A stretch of 64,000 nt of DNA from Atrichornis clamosus (GCA_013400975.1 WBMZ01010854.1:124001-188000); one strand, 5' to 3'. Shown: positions 1-14,673, numbered from the stretch's first letter. Numbers and translations: made by a program. Notes: a model not told the origin generated them from the letters alone.

Positions 1-1898
1 ATTCCAGAATGTTAACAGATCTAAATAATACCCAAGAGTTCTGCTGGAATGTAAGAATGCAGAAGATAAGAGGATACATGATTTATCAAGAAATACTACA
101 GAAGACTCATGTGTGCATTGGTAGAAGATGTTCATATAACAGAACCTACACTGCTAATTGCAACATTTATTTCTAGTATGCAAAATTAGGAGGGACAGGA
201 CAGATATCGTAAAAACACACATTTTTGCTAAAAGGGACAAGTATTCAGTAATGACAATTACTTTCAGTTTTGAAAGGTTCAGTCTTCAGTCCTAGTGCAG
301 TGCCCAGGTACAATCACAAAAAAAAACCCAAACAACCAAGTGGATTTATTTGTTAGTATTGCTGAGAATCCATTTGATTTTTTTCTACCTGCTTCTGAAG
401 TACCTCAAAGTGATTTAGTAATTCAAATGGGTCACAAATCTAATCCAGAATGGAACCTTCCATGGTCTTAATGGAAATGTTAGTTACAGCACTAGCTACT
501 GAAAAGGAAGGACATCCTGTTTGCCTCACTTGTATGTGAACCAACAACCCAGGATGCTGCTGGGCCCAAATATGTCAATTTGTTCTCGTCAATGCAGCTA
601 ATTTAAAACCAAAGCCAGTCTTAGAACAGAGCCTGAGACCTCAATACCTCAACAGAAAACCAAGGTTCACCCCTTGGTGAAAGCAACCTAAGGTTTGATA
701 TTACGTCTGTAGTCTCTGGGTGGAATAAGCAAACACCCTAACTTAACCATAGTCTGCTGCTTGGGGACACTTAAATTTGCCATGCCATTGATGCATGGAG
801 CAGGTGGGGAACAGCAAAAGCAGGCACACTTCTAAGTCTTCAAAGTGGAAGCTGATGCCTCCAAAAAGAACCTTTGCTCATGATCTGTTTTAATCAGACT
901 AATTCTCCACTTAGGCTGAAATGACTGCCCCACACTCTGCATCAAGCACCAAAGCACTTGCTGAAGCAAGGCTTATATTAAGCCTTTAAATCAAGTGAAA
1001 GGGATCCCATTACAGGTACTATTAAACAATATCTTACAGCCATCTTATACAACTTGAGCTCTTCAGAAAAGATGTTTATTCCTATCAAAACTGCATAGAT
1101 TACAGTGCTTTGCAAAGTGTTCACAATAAGAATGTAATTGTTCTATACTAGGTGCCATATACAATGTCATAATTGTAATGTAATGTATGTAATATTAATT
1201 TTGAATCTTAAATTTTTAATTTAGAATTTTTTCTGCAGGTATTATTAATTCATTATTAAAGAGGAAGAAAATGTTATGTTAGTAAAATATCAGTTAGTTA
1301 CAAAACTCTCGGTATCTTTCTTTCCTTTTTCTATAGGACAAAATTCCTGCAAACATTTCTTTAGTGAAACAACCGAGAATAAAATCTCTCTGTGTCACTG
1401 GAGTGCAGTTAAGTTCCTATGAAATCTGGTCTTTATTTAAGAAATTTCTATCATCTTAAAAATTAACTACTTGTATGCATAATACATAAGATTTCAGGTT
1501 TTAGCTGTTTGAGCAACATTAAGTGAGTCAGAACTGTTCTGCTGGAGAAAGAAACTGAGTGGGGCCCCTCAGCACTGTATTTCTGTTTGTTTTCTCAGAG
1601 CACATTAACACACCCTTGCTGTTTAAGTCCAGAAAAGGAAAGATAACGTATTAGACAACCAAGTATAGGTTCTGATAGATGTCCCGAGTGAAGGGGAACA
1701 TGAAAAATAAAAACAAAACAAAGCACTTCTCAGTTTTCCATTTCAATCAAGACTGGTTTCATTTTAAAGAAATCAGATCAATAGTACCAAACTACTGGAA
1801 AGCATATGAGTCAAAGAAAGCAAAACTTGACATGGTCATTGAAACACAGACAATTATCTTGTCCTGTAAAACAGACCTGTCATGTATATTATATTATT

Positions 1899-2037
1899 AT
1901 AGAATGGTTTGGGTTGGAAGGGACCTTTAAACATCATCAAGTCCAACTCCCCTACATGGGCAGGGGCACCTTCCACGATATCACGTTGCTCAAAGCCTGG
2001 TTTAACCTGACCTTGAACACTTCCAGTGATGGAGCAT
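1899..2037 (-). mobile_element. CR1 LINE 3' fragment
   Basis: Begins 'tagaatggtttgggttggaagggacctttaa', the reverse complement of the CR1 3' tail, and runs through 'aaagcctggtttaacctgaccttgaacacttccagtgatgg', which matches the CR1 3' region. Truncated and moderately diverged; edges approximate. Confidence 0.85.
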
Positions 2038-2869
2038 TATCTTACCTGATCAAAGCTTTACTTCAGAAGAAAACTGAAAATTCAACATTCTAATTTAGAG
2101 ACCACATAGGTATGAAAAAATGGAGTATTTTCTAGCACATTAAAAAGAACGGGGAAAGTTTTAAGTGTACAAGCAGGTTGGAATAAGAAGAAATGGATTG
2201 TCATCGTGCACTTCAGCTCAGCTTTGTTTCCTCCAAAGGATTTTTCCTGGGTTTTTTTCTAGAATATGGTTATGTCAAAATATTTAGTAGTGCTTTAATA
2301 ATCATCTATGTCCAATCTTATCTACAGAGGAAACTTGCTGTTTCTCTCCAGACTGAATGCAAAAATATAAAAAACCACACCCTGAATTGACAACAATTCT
2401 GGGGGAGCAGTGAGGAAGACTGACTAGCTATTTTTGAATTATATTAAAGCTGCTTTTAAGTTGTCTTGATGGAAGAGTTAATTCTTACTGCTCTCTGGGC
2501 TGGAAATCAGATGCCACGCAGGATCTGGAACTGATGGAAATGAGTTTGATATCTATTTTTATCATCATCACTGACTTAACAATGAGCACCAAATTTTGGA
2601 GACATTCCTGTGAAAATGCCATGATTCAGAAAATAGCTTAACACACCAAGACAAACACTACTTAGGTCTAATCACAAGTTATACCACACAACTCCCACAC
2701 TCACTTAGGCCTAAAGCAAGAGTTGTTGAACTCCTTTAAGGTTCCCCCTCCCACGCACCATTAGATCTCCCCCCTCCCTCCCCCTCACCCTTGAATACAG
2801 ACTCACAGCCTTACTTCACCACGACCTACTAAACCTGCTACTTTCTATTTTGCCCACTGTCTCCTCAGC

Positions 2870-3610
2870 TGCCTGGACTGCCAGGCTCCGAGGGGAGCAG
2901 GCAGCAACCCCACATCCGGCTGGTGTCTGTTTAATGCCATTCTTAGTGACCTGGGTGACAGGACAGAATTAACCCTCTGTGAGCCCATGGGTGACAGCAA
3001 TCTGGGGGAAGTGCTCAGTACCCTGGAGGGCAGAGCTGCCATTCTGATGAACCTAGCAACCTTGAGAAAAGGACAGACAAAAACATCATGAAGTTCAACA
3101 AAAGTGAGTTAAGCCCTATTCACCTGGATAGCACAACCCTGTTGACACAAGCAGGTTGGGTGCTCGCTGGCTGGAAAGAAGCTTTGGAGAAACAGACCCA
3201 GTGGACAGAAAGTTTGACATAAACCAGGAGTACATCCTCGTGGCAGAGGCAGCCAGCTGTGTCCTGGACTGGGTGTACCCAGCAGGTTGAGGGAAGTGAT
3301 TATTCTTATTTGGCACTTGTAAGGCCACTGCACTCCATGCTTCCCACTAAAAGAGAGACACTGACAAATGAGTCCAGTAGGGAACCACCAAGACAGGGGG
3401 CTGAAGCATGTGAGTGTGAGGAGAGGCTGAGAGAACCGAGTTTGTTAATCTTGAAAAGAGATGGTTAAGAAGAGATCTAACTGCATCTTCTGCTACCTGA
3501 CGGGTGGTCAGGAAAAGACAGAGAAACCTTTCTCAGAGGTGCACATGGATACGACAAGAGGCAAGAGACACAAGCTACAGCATGGGAAATTCTAATTAGG
3601 CATGGGGGGA
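2870..3610 (+). mobile_element. Diverged CR1 LINE fragment
   Basis: Segments such as 'atcatgaagttcaacaaa', 'gtgtcctggactgggtg' and 'acgacaagaggcaagagacacaagctacagcatgggaaattctaattagg' line up in order with the CR1 reverse-transcriptase end and 3' region, but at low identity. The short open frames here are shadows of the element. Boundaries approximate. Confidence 0.55.
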
Positions 3611-6600
3611 GAATACTGCACTTATGGTTCCATACACCTTACCCATGGAAGATATTAACCTGCAGGAATGCACACATTATATTTTAATGTAATTAAAATT
3701 GATAAACTGTGGTACTGTAACATTCCCACCATTCATCAATAGCATTAGGGTGGAGCTGAAACCAATGTCACCCTAAGTATGCTATCTGAGCTATGGCCTA
3801 GAAATCAAAAAATATTCAAAAGAAAATTTCTTGCACCAATGGCCATAAATTACAAGTATAATAGGTCTGTAACATGAAACAAAAGTTATAATCATGGAAA
3901 CAAATCTAGTATCTATATAATTTACAAAGTCTACATTTTATTCTGATAATTAAGACTGTTCTTCATTAAAATTAAACAGAAAAAGCCCCACTTATCCATA
4001 ACAAAATCATTGAAATTTAATTTAGACATTCACAGATAAGGAACTGCTCTTCAGATGTACACGGACTTTCAAAACCAAATTTATTCTGGCAACAAGGCAA
4101 TAATACCTCTACAAGTCAATACTCCTCTCAGGCTTTTTTTGGAGCGAAGCAAAAATAAAATATGTTGCCAGTAAAAATCTAGTTGTCCTATTTCAGTTTT
4201 GAACAGACTTCATAGCATCACAGATGCAAAGCAAATGTACAGCATGTGTGAAAGAGATGAAAACGGAAAGGGGGACAAAAAGGTATAATATGGAACAGGA
4301 GAGAGATGTAGCCCAAGTGAGGCATTACAGAAGAAGTGAACTTAAGGTTTGAAAGAGTTGAGAATAACAGCATGCTCAAGAACAACAGACAGAAAATTAT
4401 GAAGGAATGTACTGAAATGATACAAATACAGATCAGTTCACACTGTTTGGTCTTATTAATCTGTAAGAGTAATTTAGTGCCATCAAACGCTTTCCACCTT
4501 GACAGGTTCCTCCCCACTCCCACCTAAGCCCACAGCTTTGCACTGCTTGCTCATTACCAATGCCAATTGCATTTCTGCTCAAATTTCAGGAGAGCATCCG
4601 AAACTGGAAAACAAAGAGGTGAATAAAGCTTGTTATTAATACATTTCAAGCAGACAGTAATTAGGATTTTCACTGTCAGGAAAATATTTCTTAAAATCTC
4701 AACGGGTGAACAATAAGCAGTACTCCTCGAAATGGAGCATCATATCAGTATAAAAAATGAAGCAGGATGAAAATAATGTACTCTCGTATTTACCAGAGAT
4801 AATTGCATTGAAAATATATTGCAACTGCATCATAAACCCATGTAAAAGAATTATGCCCTTCCAAATGGAGTGGATGAAGTAAACTATCTCTTTCCTGAAC
4901 AAGGAAGCTGAGACAAGGACTCATCTAAATGAAGGTATATGACTTTGGCTATCTTTTGTTTGCATAAGTTACCATCACAACTAAAGCCATGAAAGCAAGC
5001 AGTACAGTTATGAGCAGAGGGACATAAAAGGTAACCTCAGTTTACATGTTGGCCTGAAAATACTAGTCTTTTTGGCAGCTTTTACGTATTATTAGTATAT
5101 TATCACTTCATAGCTAAGTAGAACTTCTCAATTTAGAGCATTATGTAAACGTGTGATGATTCAGTTTCCATCAGTACCATCCCATGTTGCAACAGACCAT
5201 GCAACGACAAAAGAAAATGAAGGAAAATGATGATGTGTCTCAAGAATCTTAGTCAAAAATAACTTCTTTCAAACATCCCACCAGTGGCTGAGAAGGCAAA
5301 GATGGCTGACTCTTTGCTGAATCACTGCCCTCGAAGGAGGGCAGGGGAGATTTTGGTTCATTTGTGAGTTTTAATTCATGATGTTAATGACCTAATTCTT
5401 GAATACTTTACACCTGGATAAAGGTATACATGGACTATTACAGACTTATGGGCCTACAAGTCTACAATTACCATACCACAAACTAGCTATTTCCAGTTGC
5501 ACTTCACTTTTTCTTTTTGGTGAGATATACCATACATTTTTGAAGCTTTTAGCATTATATTTGCACTAATGCATGCATCCAAAAATGTCAGATTGCACAT
5601 AAGAGAATACGGGTTGTTTCTAACACATACTTGTAAATGCCAGGAGATACTTCAAAATCAAACTAATAAAAAAAAAATCATGGTATCTTGTCCCCTGGAT
5701 AAGGGGAAATACTACTTTTTTTTTTTACTACATACATATAAGCTGCAAATATTTCTTTCATATTCCTCTCTCCTTATGGGTCTCTCCTGCCTCTTTTCAA
5801 CACCCACCATTCACCCCTTTCATACTTACACCTTCGGGAAAACACTTCTGCAAAAGCAGAACTGCATTTTCTTTAGTAACAGCTATGTTAACTCCCTCGG
5901 TACTCTAGAATGTATGCAATTTTTGAATGTATGTAGTTTTTGTCTTTAATAAATGCATATTTAATTCCTCCCACCTCTCACTTGGCATATCATCAATAAC
6001 TTCCTGCAATTGGCTGCAGATTTACTTGTTTTTATCATCTTTAGAGTCAACAGATGTTGCACAGGCTATAAATCACACAGGTTTTACGTACCTTACACAC
6101 TTTGTAGGAGAACAAAGTGAACCTTGTGTTATACAGAGTGCTTCTGTAGACAACTTGAACACAACTGCAAAAATTTAAAACCTCATGAAATATATCTTCT
6201 GTCCTACAGCAAAGCCTTTTTGAAATTTAGAGATCAGCTTATGGCATAAATCTGCCCCATCTGCCAGAATTCTTGCCAATTCTTCTAGCAATAATAAAAC
6301 TTAGCAACGGTACTAAAAAGATAGGCAAGAAAAGATAGTTGTTTGAAAGCCAACCTGAACCTAACAGTGTTCATATTCCAAATACTTGCATTTGAAGTTA
6401 GGCTCCACAGGTGCCTGTCTTTTGACCTTCCAACAGAAATATAAAGTATTTAACCATGACACAGACTGACAGCAGTTGCCTCTGATGATTCTTAAATACC
6501 TTCTAGCTTGTACAATTTGGATAGAGAAATTGAAACAACAAAACAGTTTTAAACCTTTCTTATCCCCCCTAGAACCTTCATTGCAATTTAATAAATAAGC

Positions 6601-9105
6601 TATCTAGATACAAATTGATAAAAAAACCTCTCAGCCTTATCACTTACTGTAACGTTTAGCTGCACTTGCACTAACAAGAACACAAGGAAGCTGAAGGAAA
6701 TGTCACATCCCTCCTAACCTACCCCACACGAGCTGCTCCACAGTGTTCACCACAGCCTCCAAACCTGACATACCACACACCCACATCACTGCCCAGCTGC
6801 GAACACCAGAGGAACGGAATCAGAGTAGCCCACCTGCACAGCTGCTCCTCAAACATGGAACAAGAGAACAATCACCTAAATGCATGCTCCAGGACTGCCT
6901 TTACACAGTTGTGGCACATACCTTTTCTGCTACCTGTAGAAGTTCTTTGACACCGTAAAAGTGTAATATGATCTACCACTATTAGTCTGGGATCTTTCAT
7001 GCACACTGACCACGATTTTCTACAAAAAACACATACTTTTATTGCTAAAATTAGGAAGCACATGCATGCGTGAAGGTAGAAAATTACCATGGATTAAGAT
7101 TTCACAAAAATGTACTTGTCTTCTCAAAATAATTAAATTTTGACGTAAACAGAAAGAGAAGCCATAGTTTTTCTTCTTTTATTTCAAAACAGACAAAAAT
7201 GAAAAGTCTTCTCAAATATGGTACTGATGACACATTTGAGTTCTACTATCGTTAATGCCACAGAGACACAAAATTAAAAATCAGTATTTGTTATAGAAGA
7301 GTTCAAAGTAATGAGCTAAATGCTAAAAATATAAATCAGTCGTTTTTTAAAGCTTGTACATCCAAGGAAGTAAATAATAAGTTCAAGCAAGTCTTTCAGT
7401 CATTAAAGGCACAAATTGTTAACAGATGGATGAAAACACTTAATTTAGCGAATAACTGTTATTAAATAAATAATGCCAATACTTTCTTTGTAGCATTTCG
7501 TCATTATCTATGAGCCAATTATTACTACCTACATCTGTCAGCCAATTGTATCTAATAATTAACACAAAAAAGTTGAACGGACAAAAAAATATGTTGCTTG
7601 AAGGATAAAAGATGTTTAGCAATTTAATACTTAAAAATCAAATTGAGAAAACATACAGATTAATTGTGTACCTATATGATTCTATTGTAATTTTTATTAC
7701 AGTTTCTCTAATTCTAAATAATATTTAGTCTGAGAACAGATTTTTCTAAAGCCTTACAAAGCATTTGTGAAATTTACTGCTGATAGTTATGAGTCATTTC
7801 AAGATCAGGAAAGAAACAGAATCTTCTCTAAAAGAAACATTAATATTGTTTAAATTAAACACCTTTTCTTTCAGGAGAAAAAAAAACCCAGGGGAAAACC
7901 AATTTCTCAATAGCATATACTCAACTTTCTAACAGGAAACCAACCCTGAAGTAAAGAAATTATTATATTCTACCACAATTAAGATTCACATTTTTTCAAC
8001 ATCCAGAAAGTGTAGTTTGCCAAGCACAAACAAACAAACAAATCCTGAAAATAAATTAAGCAGAAAATTAAATTATCAAGGGTCTTCAAAATTAATGATT
8101 TTGACACACTTAAAACCATTTATCACTAAAACACTGAAAATCAAAAAGTAGCAGCAGCAAAGGGTCTTAACTGGAAGCAAGACAACACATGCAATTCTAG
8201 TATGTAAAACTTTATTATTGTCAAGTATGTTTCTCTGGGACTTCTCTGCTCAGAAAGCAGCATATAATCTCTATCAACAGATCCTAAGAGAGAAGCTTCT
8301 AGACTAGCTGTGGTCTTGGCTATTAGCTTCCATGTTAGGTTAGCCAAGTTCCTTTTCCAACACATGGTGCTGAGCCAAATGCATGGACAACATGGAAAGC
8401 AGAAGCTCCGTGGAGCAACAGTTTATGGTTTAGCAATATTATGAGCAACAAGTATTATGAGTACTGTTATATTTGACAAGCCTAAATTTGTTTCTTTTCT
8501 GTTAACTATAAAATAACTCCTTGAACTCACAGAAACCTTTAGCAATCACTGCTCCCCATGGCAACTGAAACACACCTTGCATGGGGCGGCAACTTTGTGT
8601 TGTGAACCTGCCACCCAACAGTTTCATTCAGTGCCTTTTAGTGTTTGTAATGGAAGAGAGGGACTATTCATTATGGCTCTCTGCTCTTCCCACACCATTC
8701 ATGATTCTATTACTTAGATCATATTTCCCCCTCAGCCATTTGAAACTCATTTATAGAGGGTGGCCACTGACAGCTGACTGATCTCTCCACCCTCACCCTA
8801 TTGCAGGAGTGTTTGCCATGTATTCTTCATTGGATAATCTTGGGGTAAGCAAGTCAGGGATATACCAAACACTACAGAACTATTTCTCTGACACAAGAAT
8901 CCCAACAGAGAGTTACTGACAGAGAGCAGGCATGCTCCCTAACCACAGCAACACCAGCACAGTGTTGAGCCTGAGCCTGACCCCTCTGGGTACTTACTCA
9001 CTCTAAACACCATGCAAGGAAAGAAGTCGTAAGTTCTACCAACTGACAAAATTAACAAGTAAAACTTTTGATTAACGTAATTGATTTTATGACCTTCTTT
9101 GCCAT

Positions 9106-9111
9106 TTTATT
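9106..9111 (-). terminator. Possible poly(A) signal for the minus-strand candidate gene
   Basis: TTTATT on the plus strand reads AATAAA on the minus strand. It is the first canonical signal I see downstream of the candidate terminal exon. Such hexamers are frequent in AT-rich introns, so this alone proves little. Confidence 0.15.
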
Positions 9112-10021
9112 TGCACAGTAAGTATGTGAAAAAGGACTTTTTTTTTTAGAAAAAAATACAGGAGGAAGCCATTTCAAGACGCACATTTGTAGAAACATAT
9201 GAACTTATAGGTACTTTGGGTACAGCCTAGAATTACTTTCTGTGTGTTGGACCTTCAAAGAAAATTTTAAAAGAAAGGTTAAAATAAAAGAAAAATTAGA
9301 AACAACCCATCAGAGAAAAGTTAGAAGTCCTAAATTCATAGGTACATCACACAGAGACATATGTGGGACACTCCACTTATGTGGCTGGAGATGGCCAGAA
9401 AGTAAAGAGCAATAATAGTTGCTTTTGGATATTGGCTCCCCAAAACCAACTTTCACTAAAGCAGCCAGAGCCACCAGTAAACAGCCAGTGTCAATATGAA
9501 GGTTGGCTTGGCTGCAATGCCCTTTAGAAAAGGAAGCAGTTTGGGTTTGGATGCTCATGTACTTATTGGATTACTGAAATGGTGAGAAAGTAGCAAACAG
9601 AAAACTTCAGAAGGGCTTTAAGGTCTAACTACTCCAAAAGCAGGAAGACACAGTAGCACACTGGAGGTCAACACTGGTCAGTCATTCTCAGTACAAAAAG
9701 CTATTCCCATGACTTGAGAACCTGAAATACTGAAAAATTCCAGCTACTGAGCATCTTAAATGAACATGGCTGTCTCAGTACTTGCACCACAGCAGACCCT
9801 GCAGCACAGCAGAACAGACAGAGCTCAGTGACAGCCACCACAAATTGCTGCTTATAGCAGGACTCCTCCCACTATGTGAACTCCATTACATCACTACCTT
9901 ATATCTCTTTCTGTTTTCTGATCCAATTAAAGCCATTGTAAGTAATTAAAAAGGCAGGATTAGCTGACTGCATTTCAGGAGACGTTACACAGATCATACT
10001 TGTAAATAAAATGGCTTATTA

Positions 10022-10195
10022 GGCCTGGCTGAAGTAGAGGATCCTGGCAAAGGCTCGTGTTAGCTGTGACCTTTGAGAGGCAGAGTCACCCACCAGATCG
10101 GCAGCCCTGGACCCTTCCATGATGGCCAGCACAGCCACCAGCTGTTGGGACAGCTCCCATGGAACCTCAGCTCCTTCACTCTCTGAAAGCAAGCA
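10022..10195 (-). CDS. Candidate terminal coding exon, unknown protein
   Basis: Minus-strand acceptor ATTCCCTCTTCAG precedes 10195; the frame then runs 58 codons to TAA at 10021-10019. A second acceptor (TTGCTTTCAG) would start the exon at 10182. The block is clearly more GC-rich than the DNA around it, and its product looks protein-like: acidic start (SESEGAE), a helical LSQQLVAVLAIMEGSRAA, and a C-terminus ending RILYFSQA. A poly(A) signal (AATAAA on the minus strand) lies at 9111-9106, about 0.9 kb downstream. I do not recognise the product. It could be an alternative 3' exon of COG5 or an old retroposed fragment. Confidence 0.4.
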
Positions 10196-11944
10196 CTGAA
10201 GAGGGAATAAGGCTCTAGGACTACAAGAGTACAAGTATTCCAGATTTAACAGAATTTCCATTTGATTTACACAAATGATCCAAGAGGGAAAAGCGTAGTC
10301 TGTACAAGGCACTGACTTTTTTTTAAATCCGTGTATTTATGCAATCATAAATGAGAATTCAAAATTAACTGCATTTTATAAGACACTTCTGTAACTGTTT
10401 GGAGCAGCTATTGCTTCCTATTTAAAGAAAAAATATATTTTGATTATGTCATATTATGTTATGAAATACTTTCATAGGGAAAAGCAAGTAAGGCCTATTT
10501 GTCACAAACTGGATGAAAACTGGACTTCAAAATGTCAAATCTTCCCAGAAAGCAACAATTTCAAGTGTCATCTAACTCTCCTGAAGATTCATTTTCAACC
10601 ACAAAGTTAATTACGTTTGATCTGAATTCAGCAAGCAGCGTTAGGGATCAAGGCAAATTGCTGGAGTAAGGAGAAATCGGACAGGTCTTCAAAGTCATTC
10701 TGGGTAAGATAGAGCACTCCTTAGGAGCATAAGGCTTCAATAATAAAATTTTGTATTTGATAACAGGAAATAGGAAAATAATTTCATTGGCTAATTTAGA
10801 GAATGCCAGTTTTCCATCATCTCATATACAAGTAGTGGCTTGTAAGAAGAAAGGAAAATAAGAAAGGGATTGATGAGTGGGTATTTACAAATAATCACTC
10901 AAAGTTCACACACTACAACAAATGACAGAAATGTTTTGTATGAAGTCTGTTGCAGAGGTAAAAAAAGCAGAACACTATTCCTGGTTTAGAAATACAATGA
11001 GGAGAGAAAACTGAAATTGAGTATCAAAGGCCCTGCAGCAACTAAGAGGATGTCTGTGTGGGCTCACAGAAGGAATCATGTTAAGTTAATAAAATGCACA
11101 AGCCACCAGAAGTACATTTCTGAGAGAAGAAAAGAATAGGAAAAGGAAATAAAAATTCCTTGGTCTGATAAAGCAGAACATCTCAGAATACTACTTCTGC
11201 TTCATGTTTTTGAGGACTCATATTTTGGGAGTCTAAGGACTGCTTCCATGTATGTTCTTTATTCTACCTTCACTCTCCAAGTAACCACTCATACTGCTGT
11301 GAGTCTCAGTCTCCCTACCCTCTGCCCGCAGTAAAACTGGAAAATATGGTGCGTAGTCAGAAAAGAGGAACCAGAAGATGGAGAGGGGGAGAGAGGGACC
11401 TAAACCCTGTCTCCTTCCCTAGAAAATGACAAAGGGAAACATCAGCAACATTTTGAGCGTTAAGGGTTCAAAAATGAGTCAGTCCTCAAGTAACCACGGT
11501 GTAGTTCTAACTTTTTAAAAACAATATTGGTATGTATGTTTTAGTTTGTTTCTCTATTCCTGAACTTCTACAGAACCCTTGCTCTGCATTCCCCAGGTTT
11601 TCAGAAGTCCTGAAAACTGAATGGGATCTTTAAAATTCAGGTTCTAAAACTTTACCTTGATAATAACATCTAAAAATGTGGAAATACATATAAGTAGGAT
11701 GAGATTTTTCAATCCTATATTGCCACAAGGTAGCAATACAGTCATGGAGGCATAGTACTGCCTTTCTCTTTCCAGAGAAGGTGTAGCAGCTGAGACAGAT
11801 CTTCAAAGGTATTTGATTTGAAACAGGGGCACAGTGTGAGGAGTGTGGGCCTGGTAAGAAAGGAAGCTATAGTATCCCCACTTTCAAGTGACGTGCTTTA
11901 TGGAGAAAGGTTAAGGAGCTGTTTTTCAGCTACACTTCTCTCAC

Positions 11945-12036
11945 TGCCTCCTCCTGAAAGTGATCACTGCTGGCTCCCCTCCAGCGAGGGCTTGAGAGGA
12001 ATCAAACGATTCACTGGTGAGAACTGCACAGAGAGC
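11945..12036 (-). CDS. Candidate internal coding exon, unknown protein
   Basis: Acceptor CTGTTTTACCTCTGCCTGCAG before 12036 and donor GTGAGAG after 11945, both good. The 92-bp block (phase 0 to 2) encodes 30 residues including VLTSESFDSSQALAGGEPAV. The composition is protein-like and GC-richer than its surroundings. A second acceptor 13 bases downstream (exon start 12023) changes the phase. Product not recognised. Confidence 0.35.
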
Positions 12037-12390
12037 CTGCAGGCAGAGGTAAAACAGAGAGCATCTTAATGGGGAAAAAACTGCAGACCAGAGATTTCTC
12101 CCATGTAAGTGAAAACATACTCGAGAGACTGAAAGGACTTGAGAATTACTGGACACTGGAGGATTAAATTACAGGATTCTCCTATCCCCTTTAACACAGT
12201 GATGACAGGAAAAAAAAGAACCCCAAATCTGCATACACATTTTAGCAGCATTCCAGCAAATCATAGATACAAAAATCTTTCAAACTTCTCTTGTCAGAAA
12301 GATTTTGCTTTGCAAATGTGTTTAGAAATTGATAACTACCTGACTCATATTCGCCACAGAAGAGTTATTTAATGGTGTATTACTTGTCAC

Positions 12391-12685
12391 CTGTTATCAA
12401 CAGTGTCCTTTGAACCTGTTTTGAGACTACAGAGCACAACATAAATCTGCGTAGATTTTTGGCACTTCCAGCCAAGTACTTGCTCATACTCTGCAAAATT
12501 ATGCAGACTATTAACCTTACATAAATTTTAAGAGTCTGGGTCTTCCCAAAGAACATGCAGAGGGCAGACTCATAAAAGTTCTTAATAGCAGTGATCAGGA
12601 CAAAAACAGACAAGGAAGAACCATTAAAACCTCCACCTGATTTCAGGCACAGCAGTGCTGTGCAATTGCTGTACAAGGAAATGTA
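12391..12685 (-). CDS. Candidate internal coding exon, long open block, unknown protein
   Basis: Acceptor GGACTTCTTTTCAG before 12685; donor CAG/GTGACA after 12391 (or CAG/GTTCAA after 12416). The frame is open for 98 codons and the whole open frame extends 12805-12380. The product is hydrophobic and Leu/Cys/Ser/Phe-rich, for example LSVFVLITAIKNFYESAL. That bias is also what chance frames opposite A-rich DNA give, so the call is weak despite its length. Confidence 0.25.
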
Positions 12686-14639
12686 CTGAAAAGAAGTCCA
12701 TGAAAAACAAAGGGTGCTGCGACACCTTAAAAACTCTACAAAAGGCCTCTTGGAAGGAGAGACATAAACCTTATGTCTCTCTACTTCATCATCATATTTG
12801 GGCATTTACAGCAAAGGGAAAGCACAGTTCATTCTCAATTCAGAAATAAATTTACCAGATAAGCCTAAATATTTCAGTATGAAACAGCACATCAACCTCA
12901 ACCCCAACAAACTTTATCTTCAGCACAAGGTTCCTAGAAGATTCAAAAGTAGTTATCATAAGATTTATACTAAGTCAAATATTATTGTAAATATTTCTAA
13001 GAACTCTTAGCTTCTAGTTTCAATTTAATTATTTTATAGACTTGCTTAATATGTTATTGCTTAATGTGCTTAAAATGTTTTGACTAGTTCAGTCAATGTT
13101 GAACAAAGAAAAAAAAAGTGCAAATGACTTAAGGAAACTGTTCTTCATCTGGAAACAGTTTTCCAACACACAGTGATAGGTTTTCTGCCCATCTGTTAAA
13201 CCAGCCCCATCAAATTGTTTTGAGGACAAAAAAGGGGGATAGAAAAAAAGATTCACAGTACTCATCATGACTCACCCAGTACTTTTCACTAGCTTTGCTT
13301 ACTGAAGTGTAACACAGTTGATTCGATATTCTATTCTTAATACATATTCAATCCAGCTCTAGATTACAAATTTTTCTTAGTGCACCATCACAGTGATGAA
13401 GTGAAACGTCTACAGCATTTTTATACCAGCAAGAAGTGTAAGTGTACAAAAGGGCTTCTGTTGGTGCAATATTTCCCATTTGATTCCAGAGCTATAGGCT
13501 GACTTGGTAAAAATGTAGTTGCACCACTCTATGTGCTGAAAGGACGAGCTGGAAGAGCCAAGACAGCAGAACTTTTCTAGTGTAGGCCAGACCGAAGCTG
13601 CACAGGCACGTCAGCACAGAAGGAGCACAACGCCGGGGTGTGCACCAGTGAGGCTCTGCAAGAGGCACCAATTTTGATCTCCAGCCAGCCCCCCCCCAGA
13701 GCAGGCACCACCAGGCACATAACGAGCTGAGAATTAAGAATGATGCTGTCACACAGCAGTGCATGGGCTGCTGCTCAGCAAAAGTCTATTACAAGCAAAC
13801 TGATCTTCAGCACAGCTCACCCTGAGATCAAACTGCTCTGCTGCGAATTAGTACATCCCCAGTTCTCAGAGTAAACAAGCAAACAAACAAACAGAAAAAA
13901 AAGAAAGCAAAAACCCCAAACAAACTACTGAACAATGCCTGACATTTTGAAATAGAGATACTGAGTGCGTGCAACTTCCTCCAGTAGGCCAGATCGTTTG
14001 ACATGGGAAACTTGGCTACAGACAGTTGCCTGGTTCTGTAGATGAGCTATTTTTCCCTTAATGGCAGCTAACACTACAGATGTCCAGTAAAAGAACCCAG
14101 CATGTTAAAAACAATGTCGCAGCAAGTGAAAATAACTCAAACCCAATTCAAACTACTCCATTAAATGATTGTATAGGTCTCATAAAATGAAAGTACATTA
14201 AATAAGCAGAAAAGATCAATAAGACCAAGAAGCAACTGCATATTGATCAACAAACAAAACTGCAGACAAGTGTCTGATGCTTCACCCTAATTCACTGCTT
14301 CTGCTCACACAGAAGGGCAACTCTCCATTAATCCCTTACACCCTCTCCCAGCAACTATACAAACTGCCACTCACTTTTGTTTTTCTCCCATTCCATAAGT
14401 TTTTAAAATAGCATTAATACCTACATTAGATGTACTATACTTCTACTGTTTTATGACATTAAGCCATAATTATAAATTCAAAAAGTATCAGTAAGTGCTT
14501 GGTGGATGGATGAAGGATAGGATTTTAAGTCAGCTTCTGACAGAAAGGGGGTATTTTGTGCTACAAAAACAGCTAATGAAGTATAAAAGAGCTTCAGAAA
14601 TGCAGGATAAGGAAATCACAACAAAAATTAGAGGTGTTT

Positions 14640-14673
14640 GGGGAAAAATATTGGGAAAAATATTGGGGAAAAA
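14640..14673. repeat. Short tandem repeat of 'gggaaaaatatt'
   Basis: Nearly three copies of a 12-13 base unit ('ggggaaaaatattgggaaaaatattggggaaaaac'). No function visible. Confidence 0.85.

Noticed and set aside
5569..5949. 126-codon plus-strand open frame
   Set aside because: Crosses A- and T-runs; Lys/Phe/Ser-rich product typical of chance frames; no splice support.
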